This document shows positions 1-7,463 of a stretch of 64,000 nt of DNA, piece after piece. The number at the start of each line of letters is the position of its first letter. The first letter of the stretch is position 1. The position numbers and the translations under genes are program-made. Where the stretch lies: positions 1 to 64,000 of the forward strand of contig NZ_ARQK01000050.1 of the NCBI RefSeq assembly GCF_000385215.1, written 5' to 3'. This DNA comes from Thioalkalivibrio thiocyanoxidans ARh2 (GTDB taxonomy: Bacteria > Pseudomonadota > Gammaproteobacteria > Ectothiorhodospirales > Ectothiorhodospiraceae). The notes below the pieces were generated by a model, which saw only the letters and a program-made list of their open reading frames with translations, did not search any database and was not told the origin of the DNA.

Positions 1-176
1 AGAAAGTACCCAAAGAAGGGCACCCGGATTCCGCCCGGGGACCTTGCTCCAGGGCCCTCGGGCCGGCGGCGCTGAAACTCGCTACGCCTTCGGCTACGCT
101 CAGACAGTCAGCGCCTCTTTTCCGTCCCGAGGACCCTTCCGCAAGGGGCTTCATACGGGGGGATAAGGTCAAGACA
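1..176 (-). repeat. dispersed palindromic repeat, left copy (cut by window edge)
   Basis: This stretch matches the reverse complement of 424-601 over most of its length. Shared blocks are the CTTGCTCC segment, the GCCGGCGGCGCTGAAACTCG block, the CAGACAGTCAGCGCC block and the CAAGGGGCT segment near the end. The copy appears to start just left of the window, because its first bases look like the right half of the hairpin seen intact at 571-600. No reading frame inside resembles a known protein. With the 424-601 copy it forms an inverted pair. It looks like a non-coding dispersed element; the copy number in the genome cannot be judged here. Confidence 0.6.
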
Positions 177-423
177 ACGGCTGTCCTGACGTTCGTGCCA
201 GTGGATGGAGGCAAGGTGTTCCGACATCCTGGGCACGCGCGGCCTTCGGCCCTGGCGTGCCGCGCCCGCCAGCGGGCGCCAGCGGGCGCCAGCCCCCATG
301 TAGGATGCTGATGAGCGCAGCGAATCGCATCAGGGTTGCCCCGACGTTGGCAGGGTGCGTTTCGCTGCGCTCAACGCACCCTACAGCTCAAGCTTGTAGC
401 GGGTGCTCGAATACCGCCCGTTT
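177..423. other. gene-free spacer with tandem 10-mer and two palindromes
   Basis: No credible gene lies here. At 271-294 the 10-mer AGCGGGCGCC occurs twice in tandem and begins a third time. At 308-333 there is an imperfect palindrome, CTGATG to CATCAG, around GCGCAGCGAA. At 352-382 there is a perfect 10-bp stem, AGGGTGCGTT / AACGCACCCT, with an 11-nt loop CGCTGCGC-type core. These hairpins sit between the two inverted repeat copies. Confidence 0.5.
352..382. repeat. palindromic repeat, 10-bp stem
   Basis: AGGGTGCGTT (352-361) pairs perfectly with AACGCACCCT (373-382) across an 11-nt loop. The loop TCGCTGCGCTC resembles, in reverse complement, the core of the palindrome at 308-333. The form is typical of small dispersed palindromes in gammaproteobacterial intergenic DNA. 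A role as mRNA stabiliser or terminator is possible but not shown. Confidence 0.55.
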
Positions 424-601
424 TGACCTACCCTCCCGATATGAGCCCCTTGTGGAGGGCGTGACAGGCCGGGGAGAAGGCGCTGACTGTCTGAGCGAAG
501 CGAGTTTCAGCGCCGCCGGCCTGGCGCGTCCGGAGCAAGGTTCCCGGGCGAATCCCGGGCGTGTTTCTTGGTTACTTCTTTGCACGAGCAAAGAAGTAAC
601 T
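424..601 (+). repeat. dispersed palindromic repeat, right copy with 13-bp hairpin
   Basis: Inverted relative to the copy at 1-176. Its outer end is a perfect hairpin: 13 bases at 571-583 (GTTACTTCTTTGC) pair with 588-600 across the loop ACGA. A second small hairpin, CCCGGG-CGAAT-CCCGGG, lies at 543-559. The remainder carries the GCGCTGACTGTCTGAGCG and AGTTTCAGCGCCGCCGG blocks found reversed in the left copy. Short open frames across it are by-products of the repeat. The two copies face outward and enclose about 250 bases. Confidence 0.65.
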
Positions 602-735
602 CGGGGGGCGCTGCCGAAACAGCGCTTGGCAGGCGGCAAGACGAAGCCACCGTAAACACCGGATGCCGAACCGTGCCCAGCCACAAGACGTGTGCTGCTG
701 CCACGTCTGACCCGGCGGGGCCCGGGGACCTGGCC
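602..735. other. intergenic, no gene recognised
   Basis: Spacer between the repeat and the 3' end of the glutathione S-transferase gene. A GC-rich run near 711-732 (GGCGGGGCCCGGGG type) could fold weakly downstream of that gene on the minus strand, but there is no U-run and no terminator is called. Confidence 0.4.
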
Positions 736-1425
736 TCAGGCCGTGTCGGCGAGTCGCGAGGCGATGTGCGCCGGGGCGAAGCCTTGCTGGGCGCGCAGGT
801 AGGCGGCCAGGCGCGCCGCAAAGTCATCGGGTACCGAGGTGGAGACCGCGTCCATGCCGCGCAACGTTTCCCAGCGTTCGGCCAGGCGCGGATACGCCTC
901 CGGCTCCCAGGGATTGTCGATGTCGTCGATCAGGCTGTAGCGCAGCAGGATCGGCGCCAGAGTGGCGTCGATCAGGGTGAAGGCATGCCCGGCGAGCAGC
1001 GGATCGCCCGCCAGCTCGCGTTCCAGCCGCTCCAGCCCGCGCGAGGCCGCATGCCGTTCCATCTCGAAGGCCGCCTCGTCGGTCGCCGTCATCCAGCGAT
1101 ACTGGGTCATCGTCTGCTCGCCCAGGTATTCGATCCAGGCGCGGGTGCGGGCCTGCTGCAGCGGCGTGTCCGGCATCAGCGGCGGCGGGGTAATCGCGTC
1201 GACGTATTCGTTGATGACCGCCGACTCGAACAGCACGGTGTCGTGATCGACCTTCAGGATCGGCACCTTGCCGAGCGGGGACTGTTCGCGAAACCAGTCG
1301 GGTGGGTCGGCGAGATCGATATAGGTCACTTCGAACGGTGCCTGCTTGTATTTCAGCGTGATCACGCTACGCTGAACGAAAGGACAAAGGTCAAAGCTGA
1401 TCAGGTGCAGATGCGGGAGTTTCAT
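736..1425 (-). CDS. glutathione S-transferase family protein
   Basis: A 229-residue protein with an N-terminal thioredoxin-like GST domain, roughly residues 1-80, and an all-helical C-terminal domain. Near the N-terminus the motif LCPFVQR places a cysteine where omega/beta-class GSTs carry the catalytic residue. The SPLGKVPIL segment supplies the cis-proline, and DTVLFESAVI the glutathione-binding Glu-Ser pair. The substrate is unknown; members conjugate or reduce thiols in the cytoplasm. The frame stays open upstream to 1935, but homology begins at the ATG at 1425. The ribosome site there is weak, so the start is likely but not certain. It is convergent with the repeat region and divergent from hslR. 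Confidence 0.88.
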   Translation of the reverse strand: MKLPHLHLISFDLCPFVQRSVITLKYKQAPFEVTYIDLADPPDWFREQSPLGKVPILKVDHDTVLFESAVINEYVDAITPPPLMPDTPLQQARTRAWIEYLGEQTMTQYRWMTATDEAAFEMERHAASRGLERLERELAGDPLLAGHAFTLIDATLAPILLRYSLIDDIDNPWEPEAYPRLAERWETLRGMDAVSTSVPDDFAARLAAYLRAQQGFAPAHIASRLADTA

Positions 1426-1534
1426 GACGTATCGAAGCCCCACGCGGGGCCCCATCCTCTGATGGCGGAAAGCCGCGCATTGTCCATGCCTGCGATCCGG
1501 CGGGAAAGTCCAGTGTCTCCAGTGTGGGGGTTCC

Positions 1535-1960
1535 TTGGCCGGGGCTGAGGCACGCGCGGCGCCCGCCGGCGGGCTGCGCATCGACAAGTGGCTGTGGGCC
1601 GCGCGCTTCTTCAAGACCCGCGCGCTGGCCACCGAGGCCGTTAGTGGCGGCAAGGTCCATGTGAACGGCGAGCGCTGCAAGCCGGCGCGCCGGGTGCACC
1701 CGGGCGATCGCCTGACGATCCATCGCGGCCAGCAGACCTGGGAGATCGACGTGCGGGCGCTGAATGACCAGCGTCGGCCCGCGACCGAGGCGCGCGAGCT
1801 GTATACCGAGACACCCGAGAGCGAGGCCCGGCGTGAGGCCGAATCCGAACGTCGCCGCGCGGAGCGAGCGATGGCCGACAGTGCCCCCAGCGGGCGTCCG
1901 GACAAGCGCCAGCGCCGCCAGATCCGGCGTTTCATCCGCCAGGACGGTCAGGGCGAATGA
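1535..1960 (+). CDS. hslR: ribosome-associated heat shock protein Hsp15 (S4 domain)
   Basis: A 141-residue protein with an S4 RNA-binding domain near residues 12-75: RIDKWLWAARFFKTR, then VNGERCKPARRVHPGD. A basic tail rich in Arg and Glu follows, as in Hsp15. Known family members bind free 50S subunits carrying stalled nascent chains. I chose the TTG at 1535, preceded by a GGGGG-type ribosome site, because no ATG or GTG in frame precedes the S4 domain. The stop overlaps the start of the next gene (ATGA), indicating translational coupling. Confidence 0.87.
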   Translation: MAGAEARAAPAGGLRIDKWLWAARFFKTRALATEAVSGGKVHVNGERCKPARRVHPGDRLTIHRGQQTWEIDVRALNDQRRPATEARELYTETPESEARREAESERRRAERAMADSAPSGRPDKRQRRQIRRFIRQDGQGE

Positions 1961-2427
1961 GTGGCCCACCGCAAACTCCCTTGCTGGCCGCGGATGTGGT
2001 GATCCATCATCCCGCCCATCCTGGCTGCGTGCTGGTGATCGAGCGCCGCAACCCGCCCCATGGCTGGGCCCTCCCCGGGGGGTTCGTGGATGTCGGCGAG
2101 TCGGTCGAGCAGGCCGCCGTACGCGAGGCCCTGGAGGAAACCGGTCTGGAGGTCAGGCTGGAGGCCTTGCTGGGCGTCTATTCCGATCCCGCGCGGGATC
2201 CGCGCGGGCACACCGTCAGTGCCGTATTCGTGGCGCGCGGCGCGGGCGAGGCCCGTGCGGCCGATGACGCCGCGGACTGTGCCTGGCTGGATCCCGAAGA
2301 TCAGGGCCAGCTGCTGGCCTTTGACCATCGGCGCATCCTTGATGACTATCTGCGCTATCGCCTGACCGGAGAAACCGCGCCGCTGCGTCTGCAGTCTTCC
2401 AGTGCGATACGAGGGGCTGGGGCATGA
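1957..2427 (+). CDS. NUDIX hydrolase
   Basis: A 156-residue single-domain protein. The Nudix box is intact around residues 38-60: GGFVDVGESVEQAAVREA followed by LEETG, giving the GX5EX7REUXEEXGU pattern that binds the divalent metal. The family hydrolyses a nucleoside diphosphate linked to another moiety; the substrate cannot be told from sequence. The start overlaps the hslR stop by four bases, so the two are probably one transcript. The C-terminus ends just before the pcnB leader. Confidence 0.9.
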   Translation: MSGPPQTPLLAADVVIHHPAHPGCVLVIERRNPPHGWALPGGFVDVGESVEQAAVREALEETGLEVRLEALLGVYSDPARDPRGHTVSAVFVARGAGEARAADDAADCAWLDPEDQGQLLAFDHRRILDDYLRYRLTGETAPLRLQSSSAIRGAGA

Positions 2428-2503
2428 CGTCGGGCGGTTCGGTCCTTTCCCGAACCAGCTTGCTGTTACCATACTGCGCTTTCGTTCACGGAACCCGAAC
2501 CGA

Positions 2504-3889
2504 GTGACCCAGGCCGATCCTGCAACCCCGTCCGCCGCGATACCGGAACCGCGCGTGTATTCACGCGAGGAACACGGCATCTCGCGCGCCGCGATCGACG
2601 ACAACGCCCTGAAGGTGCTCTATCGCCTGCGCGATGCGGGCTATCGCGCCTGTCTGGTGGGCGGGGGCGTGCGCGACCTGCTGCTGGGGCGCGAGCCCAA
2701 GGATTTCGATGTGGCCACCGATGCCACACCGGATCAGGTGCGCGGGCTGTTCCGTAACTGTCGCCTGATCGGGCGGCGTTTCCGTCTGGCCCATGTCCTG
2801 TTCGGCCGCGATGTGATCGAGGTCGCCACCTTCCGGGCGCCACACGACGAGGACGACGACAGCGACGGGCAGGTGGCGCTGAGCGAAGAGGGCCGCATCC
2901 TGCGCGACAACCGCTACGGCACGATCGAGCAGGACGCGGTGCGCCGGGACTTCAGCGTGAATGCGCTGTACTACGACATCGACGATTTCTCGGTGCTCGA
3001 CTACACCGGCGGGGTCGAGGACCTGCGCGAGGGTGTGTTGCGCCTGATCGGGGACGATGTTGAAACACGGCTGCGCGAGGACCCGGTGCGCATGCTGCGC
3101 GCGGTGCGCTTCTCCGCGAAGCTGGGACTGCGCATCGCGCCCGAGGTCGAGGCCGGGATCCACGACCTCGCGGGCCTGATGCAGACGGTGGCCCCGGCGC
3201 GGCTGTTCGACGAGGTGATCAAGCTGTTCCACAGCGGTGCGGCGGTCACCTGCCTGGACGAGCTGGAGCGCTTCGGTCTGTTCGCACCGATGTTCCCGGA
3301 GGCGGCCGAGTGCTTTGCCGATCCGGATCTGGGTGCCGAGCGGCGGCAGTTCCTGGTCGAGTCGCTGCTCAATACCGACAAGCGCATCAACGAGGAGCTT
3401 GGGGTCAACCCGGCGTTCCTCTATGCCGCAATCCTGTGGGCCCCGGTGCAGGTGGCGGCGGCCCGGCGCATCGAGGAAGACGAGCAGGAGATCCCGGCCT
3501 GGCAGCAGGCGATGGCCGAGGTGCTGGATCGCCAGGTGAAGACGGTCTCGATCCCCAAGCGCTTCAGCCTGATCGTGCGCGAGATCTGGGAGCTGCAGGC
3601 GCGGCTGGAGCGGGCGCGCGGCGGGCGTGCGCTGCGCCTGCTGACGCACCCGCGTTTCCGTGCCGGATACGATTTCCTCTGCCTGCGCGCCCGCGCGGGC
3701 GATGCCGACCCGGAACTGTGTCGCTGGTGGACCGAGTTCCAGGAAAAGGACGAGGGCGAACAGAAGAAGATGGCCGGCGGCGGTGGAAAGGGCAAGAGTC
3801 GTGCCCGCCGTGGCGGGCGTCGTCGCAAGCGCCGGCGCAAGGGCGATGGCGAGTCCGGCGGCTCGAATGACGGGGGGGATGCGGCATGA
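2504..3889 (+). CDS. pcnB: poly(A) polymerase I
   Basis: Adds 3' poly(A) tails that prime RNA decay. The nucleotidyltransferase head near residues 30-120 has LVGGGVRDLLLGREPKDFDVATDA, giving the GG/RRD-type loop and the DxD metal ligands. It is followed by the R[RV]DFSVNALYYD block and the RNA-binding domain with EDPVRMLRAVRFSAKLG. A GTG at 2504 gives 461 residues, close to the usual PcnB length. A longer frame from 2402 would overlap the NUDIX gene. The C-terminal tail is strongly basic (RARRGGRRRKRRRKG), probably an RNA contact. It heads the folK-pan gene group and overlaps folK by four bases. Confidence 0.95.
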   Translation: MTQADPATPSAAIPEPRVYSREEHGISRAAIDDNALKVLYRLRDAGYRACLVGGGVRDLLLGREPKDFDVATDATPDQVRGLFRNCRLIGRRFRLAHVLFGRDVIEVATFRAPHDEDDDSDGQVALSEEGRILRDNRYGTIEQDAVRRDFSVNALYYDIDDFSVLDYTGGVEDLREGVLRLIGDDVETRLREDPVRMLRAVRFSAKLGLRIAPEVEAGIHDLAGLMQTVAPARLFDEVIKLFHSGAAVTCLDELERFGLFAPMFPEAAECFADPDLGAERRQFLVESLLNTDKRINEELGVNPAFLYAAILWAPVQVAAARRIEEDEQEIPAWQQAMAEVLDRQVKTVSIPKRFSLIVREIWELQARLERARGGRALRLLTHPRFRAGYDFLCLRARAGDADPELCRWWTEFQEKDEGEQKKMAGGGGKGKSRARRGGRRRKRRRKGDGESGGSNDGGDAA

Positions 3890-4416
3890 CCGACGCCGGT
3901 TTGCAGGTGTTCGTGGGTATCGGCGCCAATCTTGGCGACCCCGAGGCCCAGGTGCGCGAGGCCTTTCGGCGCCTGGCCGGTGATGTGCCGCAGACGCTGC
4001 TGACGGGGCAGTCGCGGCTATACCGTAACCCGCCGATGGGCCCGCAGGACCAGCCGGACTACGTGAATGCAGTGGCCCGGTTGCACACCCGGCTCGAGCC
4101 CCTGGAGTTGCTGCACGCGCTACAGGCGATCGAGGCCGACTGTGGCCGCGAGCGTGACGGCACCCGCTGGGGCCCGCGCCTGCTTGATCTGGACATCCTG
4201 TTGTTCGGGGATCAGGTGCTGGACCTGCCCGGGCTGCATGTACCCCATCCGGGTCTGGCCGAGCGCGATTTCGTCGTCCTCCCGCTGGCCGAGCTGGCAC
4301 CGGGTCTGAAGATTCCGGGCGAGGGCCTGATCGAGCGGCTTGCCCACCGCTTCGACGGCGCCTCGCTGGTTGCGCTGGAGGACCCGGACGTTGCCCGTGC
4401 CGGGGGGCAGCGGTGA
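3886..4416 (+). CDS. folK: 2-amino-4-hydroxy-6-hydroxymethyldihydropteridine pyrophosphokinase
   Basis: HPPK transfers pyrophosphate from ATP to hydroxymethyldihydropterin in folate synthesis. The 176-residue sequence opens with the conserved VFVGIGANLGDP block. It has the LYRNPPMG / DQPDYVNAVA substrate loop, and the catalytic signature RWGPRLLDLDILLFG near residues 90-105, whose paired Asp residues bind magnesium. PHPGLAERDFVVLPLAEL ends the core. It starts within the pcnB stop and overlaps the next gene by GTGA, so translation is coupled on both sides. Confidence 0.97.
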   Translation: MTDAGLQVFVGIGANLGDPEAQVREAFRRLAGDVPQTLLTGQSRLYRNPPMGPQDQPDYVNAVARLHTRLEPLELLHALQAIEADCGRERDGTRWGPRLLDLDILLFGDQVLDLPGLHVPHPGLAERDFVVLPLAELAPGLKIPGEGLIERLAHRFDGASLVALEDPDVARAGGQR

Positions 4417-5063
4417 GTCTGAGCGACTTCGACTTTGTTGCGGTGGAGGGTCCGATCGGGGTGGGCAAGTCCAGCCTCGCACGGCTGCTGTCGGAACACC
4501 TGCGGGCCGAGGGGATCTTCGAGGCGCCGGACGAGAACCCGTTCCTCGAGCGCTTCTACCAGGAGCCGGACAAACACGCCCTGGCCACGCAGCTGCATTT
4601 TCTGGTGCAGCGTGTGCGGCAGCTGACGCCGGTCAGCCAGAAGGGCCTGTTCGAGCAGCGCCACGTGGCCGACTACGTGATGGACAAGGACCCGCTGTTC
4701 GCCGAGCTCAACCTGCACCCCGACGAGCTGGAGATCTACCGCGAGATGTTTCGGCACCTGCGCGCGGGCCTGCCACGGCCTGATCTGGTGATCTACCTGC
4801 AGGCGCCGGTGGAGGTCCTGCTGGATCGCATCCGCCAGCGTGCGCGACCGTACGAACGTCACATCGAGGCGCATTATCTGGAGCGCCTGAACGCGGCTTA
4901 TGCGGAATTCTTCTATCATTTCGAAGGGGCGGCACTGGTGATCGTGAACGCCACCGAGATCGACTGGGTGAACAACCCGGCCGACTTCGAACAGCTGGTG
5001 CAGTTCCTGGAGCCGATCCAGGGTGGCCGACACTATTTCAATCCGCTGCCGATCACGCTCTGA
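4413..5063 (+). CDS. deoxynucleoside kinase family protein
   Basis: A 216-residue P-loop kinase of the deoxyadenosine/deoxycytidine/deoxyguanosine kinase family, acting in nucleoside salvage. The Walker A motif GPIGVGKS is at residues 13-20. ENPFLERFY corresponds to the conserved E-N-P region, the DRH/ERS-type motif is ADYVMDKDPLF, and the lid region is RIRQRARPYERHI. Specificity cannot be assigned. It begins with GTG inside the folK stop and lies 36 bases before panB. Its place between folK and panB means it is co-transcribed with folate and pantothenate genes. Confidence 0.9.
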   Translation: MSLSDFDFVAVEGPIGVGKSSLARLLSEHLRAEGIFEAPDENPFLERFYQEPDKHALATQLHFLVQRVRQLTPVSQKGLFEQRHVADYVMDKDPLFAELNLHPDELEIYREMFRHLRAGLPRPDLVIYLQAPVEVLLDRIRQRARPYERHIEAHYLERLNAAYAEFFYHFEGAALVIVNATEIDWVNNPADFEQLVQFLEPIQGGRHYFNPLPITL

Positions 5064-5099
5064 CGTGCGGCAGATCGATCCCGCCCGGGAGGCAGACTG

Positions 5100-5894
5100 A
5101 TGCGGCCGATCACCGTCAATACGCTGGCCAGGCGCAAGCAGGCCGGCGAACCGATTACCTGTCTGACGGCCTATGACGCGTCCTTTGCCGCGCTGCTGGA
5201 CCGCTGCGGCGTGGACGTCATCCTGGTCGGCGATTCCCTGGGTATGGTGGTGCAGGGGCACCCGACCACGCTGCCGGTGACGATCGACGACATGTGCTAT
5301 CACGTCGCCAGTGTCGCGCGGGTGGTCCACAACGCGATGATCATGGCGGACCTGCCGTTTCTCGGAGACGCCGATGTCCCGACCGCGTTGCAGCAGTCCG
5401 GGGCCTTGATGCGCGCCGGCGCGCACATGGTCAAGATCGAGTGCGGGCTGGCCGAGCTGCCGATTGTCGAGCGGCTGGTGGCCGCCGGAATCCCGGTATG
5501 CGCGCATCTGGGCCTGACGCCGCAGGCGGTGCATCGCATGGGCGGCTTCCGTGTGCAGGGTCGCGACCCCCACGCCGCCGCCGAGATGGAATCGCTGGCC
5601 GCGCGCCTGGAGGCCGCCGGTGCCCAGGGGCTGCTCCTGGAAAGCGTGCCGGAGGAACTGGCGGACGCGATCGTTCGCGCGACCGATATCCCGGTGATCG
5701 GGATCGGCGCCAGCGCGCGCTGTGATGGCCAGGTCCTGGTGATCCAGGACGTGATTGGCCTGACGCCCGAGCCACCTCGCTTCGCACGCGATTTCCTGGG
5801 CGAGGGCGGCTCGCTGGAGGGCGCGGTACGCGCCTATTGCGAGGCGGTGCGGGCACGCACGTTCCCTGAATCCGGCGTGCACACTTTCCGTTAG
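5100..5894 (+). CDS. panB: 3-methyl-2-oxobutanoate hydroxymethyltransferase
   Basis: First step of pantothenate synthesis: transfers a hydroxymethyl group from methylene-THF to ketoisovalerate, giving ketopantoate. The protein is 264 residues, the usual size. The (beta/alpha)8 barrel shows ITCLTAYDASFAALLD, then VGDSLGMVVQGHPTTLPVT with the metal-binding Asp, then HMVKIECG and HLGLTPQAVH. GIGASARCDGQVLVIQD closes the active site. An AGGCAG-type site precedes the ATG. It needs the folate made by the upstream folK pathway as cofactor. Confidence 0.98.
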   Translation: MRPITVNTLARRKQAGEPITCLTAYDASFAALLDRCGVDVILVGDSLGMVVQGHPTTLPVTIDDMCYHVASVARVVHNAMIMADLPFLGDADVPTALQQSGALMRAGAHMVKIECGLAELPIVERLVAAGIPVCAHLGLTPQAVHRMGGFRVQGRDPHAAAEMESLAARLEAAGAQGLLLESVPEELADAIVRATDIPVIGIGASARCDGQVLVIQDVIGLTPEPPRFARDFLGEGGSLEGAVRAYCEAVRARTFPESGVHTFR

Positions 5895-5945
5895 TTCTTT
5901 CATTCTTCCGTCCATGAGGACCCCGGCCCAAGAGACCCCTGGCCC

Positions 5946-6827
5946 ATGAGAATCCTGCGTGACCGGCCCCAGCTGGTGGCCATGCATCGAGAATGGGCCC
6001 GCAAGGGCCGCGGAACCATTGCCCTGGTCCCCACGATGGGACACCTGCACGAGGGGCACATGACGCTGATCCGGCATGCCCGCGCACGGGCGCAGCGCGT
6101 AGTGGTGTCGATCTTCGTGAATCCGATGCAGTTCGACCGTCTCGAAGACCTCGAGCGCTATCCGCGCACCCTGGAGGAGGACTCGCGTCTGCTGACCGAG
6201 GCCGGCGTGGACGCGGTGTTCTGTCCGTCCGAGGAAGACATGTACCCGAGCGACGGCAGGCCCCCGGTGCGGGTGGTGGTACCGGGGCTTTCGGAGATCC
6301 TGGAGGGGGCCTTCCGCCCCGGGCACTACGATGGCGTGGCCACGGTGGTGACCAAGCTGTTCAACCTCGTGCGGCCGGATATCGCACTGTTCGGCGAGAA
6401 GGACTTTCAGCAGTTCAAGCTGATCGAGCGCATGGTGCAGGGGCTGGACATCCCGGTGCGGGTCGAGGCGATCCCGACGGTGCGCGAGAAGGACGGCCTG
6501 GCCTGCAGTTCGCGCAACGACCAGCTGCCCGAGGAGGCGCGGGTGATCGCACCGGAGCTCAAGCGCGTGCTGGACGAGGTGGCCACGGTCTGCCGAGGGG
6601 CGACGGTTTTCGATGCCGAGCGCATCCCCGAGGTCGAGGGGCGTGCCTGCGACCGCCTGCGCGAGATCGGCTTCGACCCCGAATACCTGTCCATCCGGCG
6701 TGCGGAGGATCTGGCCGAGCCGGAGCACGGCGTGGCGCTGGCCGACCAGGACCTGGTGGTGCTGGCCGCCGCCTGGCTGGCGGAAGTCCGTCTGATCGAC
6801 AACGTGCGCACCCGCCCGGCGAGCTGA
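5946..6827 (+). CDS. panC: pantoate-beta-alanine ligase
   Basis: Condenses pantoate with beta-alanine using ATP to give pantothenate. At 293 residues it is slightly longer than E. coli PanC. The nucleotide-binding HIGH-like motif lies in [14 protein letters not shown] at about residues 29-42, the pantoate site in [19 protein letters not shown], and the second signature in [15 protein letters not shown]. The KMSKS-like loop is [10 protein letters not shown]. It follows panB after 51 bases, likely in the same operon. Confidence 0.97.
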   Translation: MRILRDRPQLVAMHREWARKGRGTIALVPTMGHLHEGHMTLIRHARARAQRVVVSIFVNPMQFDRLEDLERYPRTLEEDSRLLTEAGVDAVFCPSEEDMYPSDGRPPVRVVVPGLSEILEGAFRPGHYDGVATVVTKLFNLVRPDIALFGEKDFQQFKLIERMVQGLDIPVRVEAIPTVREKDGLACSSRNDQLPEEARVIAPELKRVLDEVATVCRGATVFDAERIPEVEGRACDRLREIGFDPEYLSIRRAEDLAEPEHGVALADQDLVVLAAAWLAEVRLIDNVRTRPAS

Positions 6828-6853
6828 TTCGTGCCCGCGCCGGGGTGGGCCAT

Positions 6854-6882
6854 TTGCCGCGCCCGGCACAATCGCGGATAAT
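6854..6882 (+). promoter_or_regulatory. sigma-70 promoter for panD
   Basis: TTGCCG at 6854-6859 and GATAAT at 6877-6882 are separated by exactly 17 bases. Transcription would begin near 6889-6890, giving a leader of about 30 bases before the panD ATG at 6920. It suggests panD can be expressed independently of panBC. Confidence 0.6.
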
Positions 6883-6919
6883 TTTGCGCCCTCAGAGGTT
6901 ATCGCCGGAAAATTCGCCG

Positions 6920-7300
6920 ATGCACGTCACCATGCTCAAGGGCAAGCTGCACAAGGCCCAGGTCACTCATTGTGAGCTGGAGTACGAGGGCTCGTGCGCC
7001 ATCGATACGCGGCTGCTGGAAGCCGCCGGTATCCTGCCGTTCGAGCAGATCCAGATCTACAACGTGGACAACGGCGAGCGCTTTACCACCTACGCGATCG
7101 AGGGCGAGCCGGGCTCCGGCATCATCTCGGTCAATGGCGCGGCCGCGCACAAGGCGGCGGTGGGGCATCGCGTGATTATCTGTGCCTACGCGCAGATGGA
7201 CGCGGCCGAGGCCCGCGAATTTACCCCGAACCTGGTGTATCTCGACGACCGCAACGCGATCGTGCGTACCGGCCACGGCATCCCGGTGCAGGCCGCTTGA
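6920..7300 (+). CDS. panD: aspartate 1-decarboxylase
   Basis: Makes beta-alanine for PanC. The protein has 126 residues, the same length as E. coli PanD. The self-cleavage site is intact: Gly24-Ser25 in EYEGSCAID, where Ser25 becomes the pyruvoyl cofactor. Lys9 (MLKGK) and Tyr58-type residues of the active site are in place, as is the GAAAHKA motif at residues 72-78. The start was chosen to match this fixed numbering. A separate promoter lies upstream. Confidence 0.97.
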   Translation: MHVTMLKGKLHKAQVTHCELEYEGSCAIDTRLLEAAGILPFEQIQIYNVDNGERFTTYAIEGEPGSGIISVNGAAAHKAAVGHRVIICAYAQMDAAEAREFTPNLVYLDDRNAIVRTGHGIPVQAA

Positions 7301-7305
7301 GAAAA

Positions 7306-7376
7306 CGCTGATTTATCTGCGTTTCCTTGCGGCGCAGCGTGCGCTGAGGAAGCCGGGATGGCTTTATTCAGCGCTG
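7306..7376. repeat. long imperfect inverted repeat after panD
   Basis: Just past the panD stop the arms CGCTGATTTATC... and ...TTTATTCAGCG are imperfectly complementary. A GC-rich middle (TTCCTTGCGGCGCAGC / GCGCTGAGGAAG) also self-pairs through TTCCT and AGGAA. It may act as a terminator or be a dispersed palindromic element. No U-run follows on either strand, so its role is uncertain. Confidence 0.4.
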
Positions 7377-7426
7377 CCATAAGCACACGCCCTCGCCTTC
7401 GTCCCCGCAGTTGTCCGGCCTCGCAG

Positions 7427-7455
7427 TTGTCGGGCAACGGGCGCACCGCTATCCT
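7427..7455 (+). promoter_or_regulatory. sigma-70 promoter for sucCD, very short leader
   Basis: TTGTCG at 7427-7432 and TATCCT at 7450-7455 have a 17-base spacer. The sucC ATG is at 7464, only 8 bases past the -10 box. Transcription would therefore start at or a base or two before the start codon, giving a leaderless or almost leaderless mRNA. Consistent with this, no Shine-Dalgarno sequence is visible before the ATG. Confidence 0.5.
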
Positions 7456-7463
7456 CCACACCC

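Noticed and set aside
257-684. Short open frames on both strands inside the repeat region
   Set aside because: They run through palindromic repeats and lack ribosome sites and family similarity; such frames recur wherever the repeat occurs.
4212-6869. 885-codon open frame on the minus strand opposite folK-panC
   Set aside because: Antisense shadow of well-identified genes. High GC with biased codon use leaves long stop-free antisense frames; its translation matches no family.
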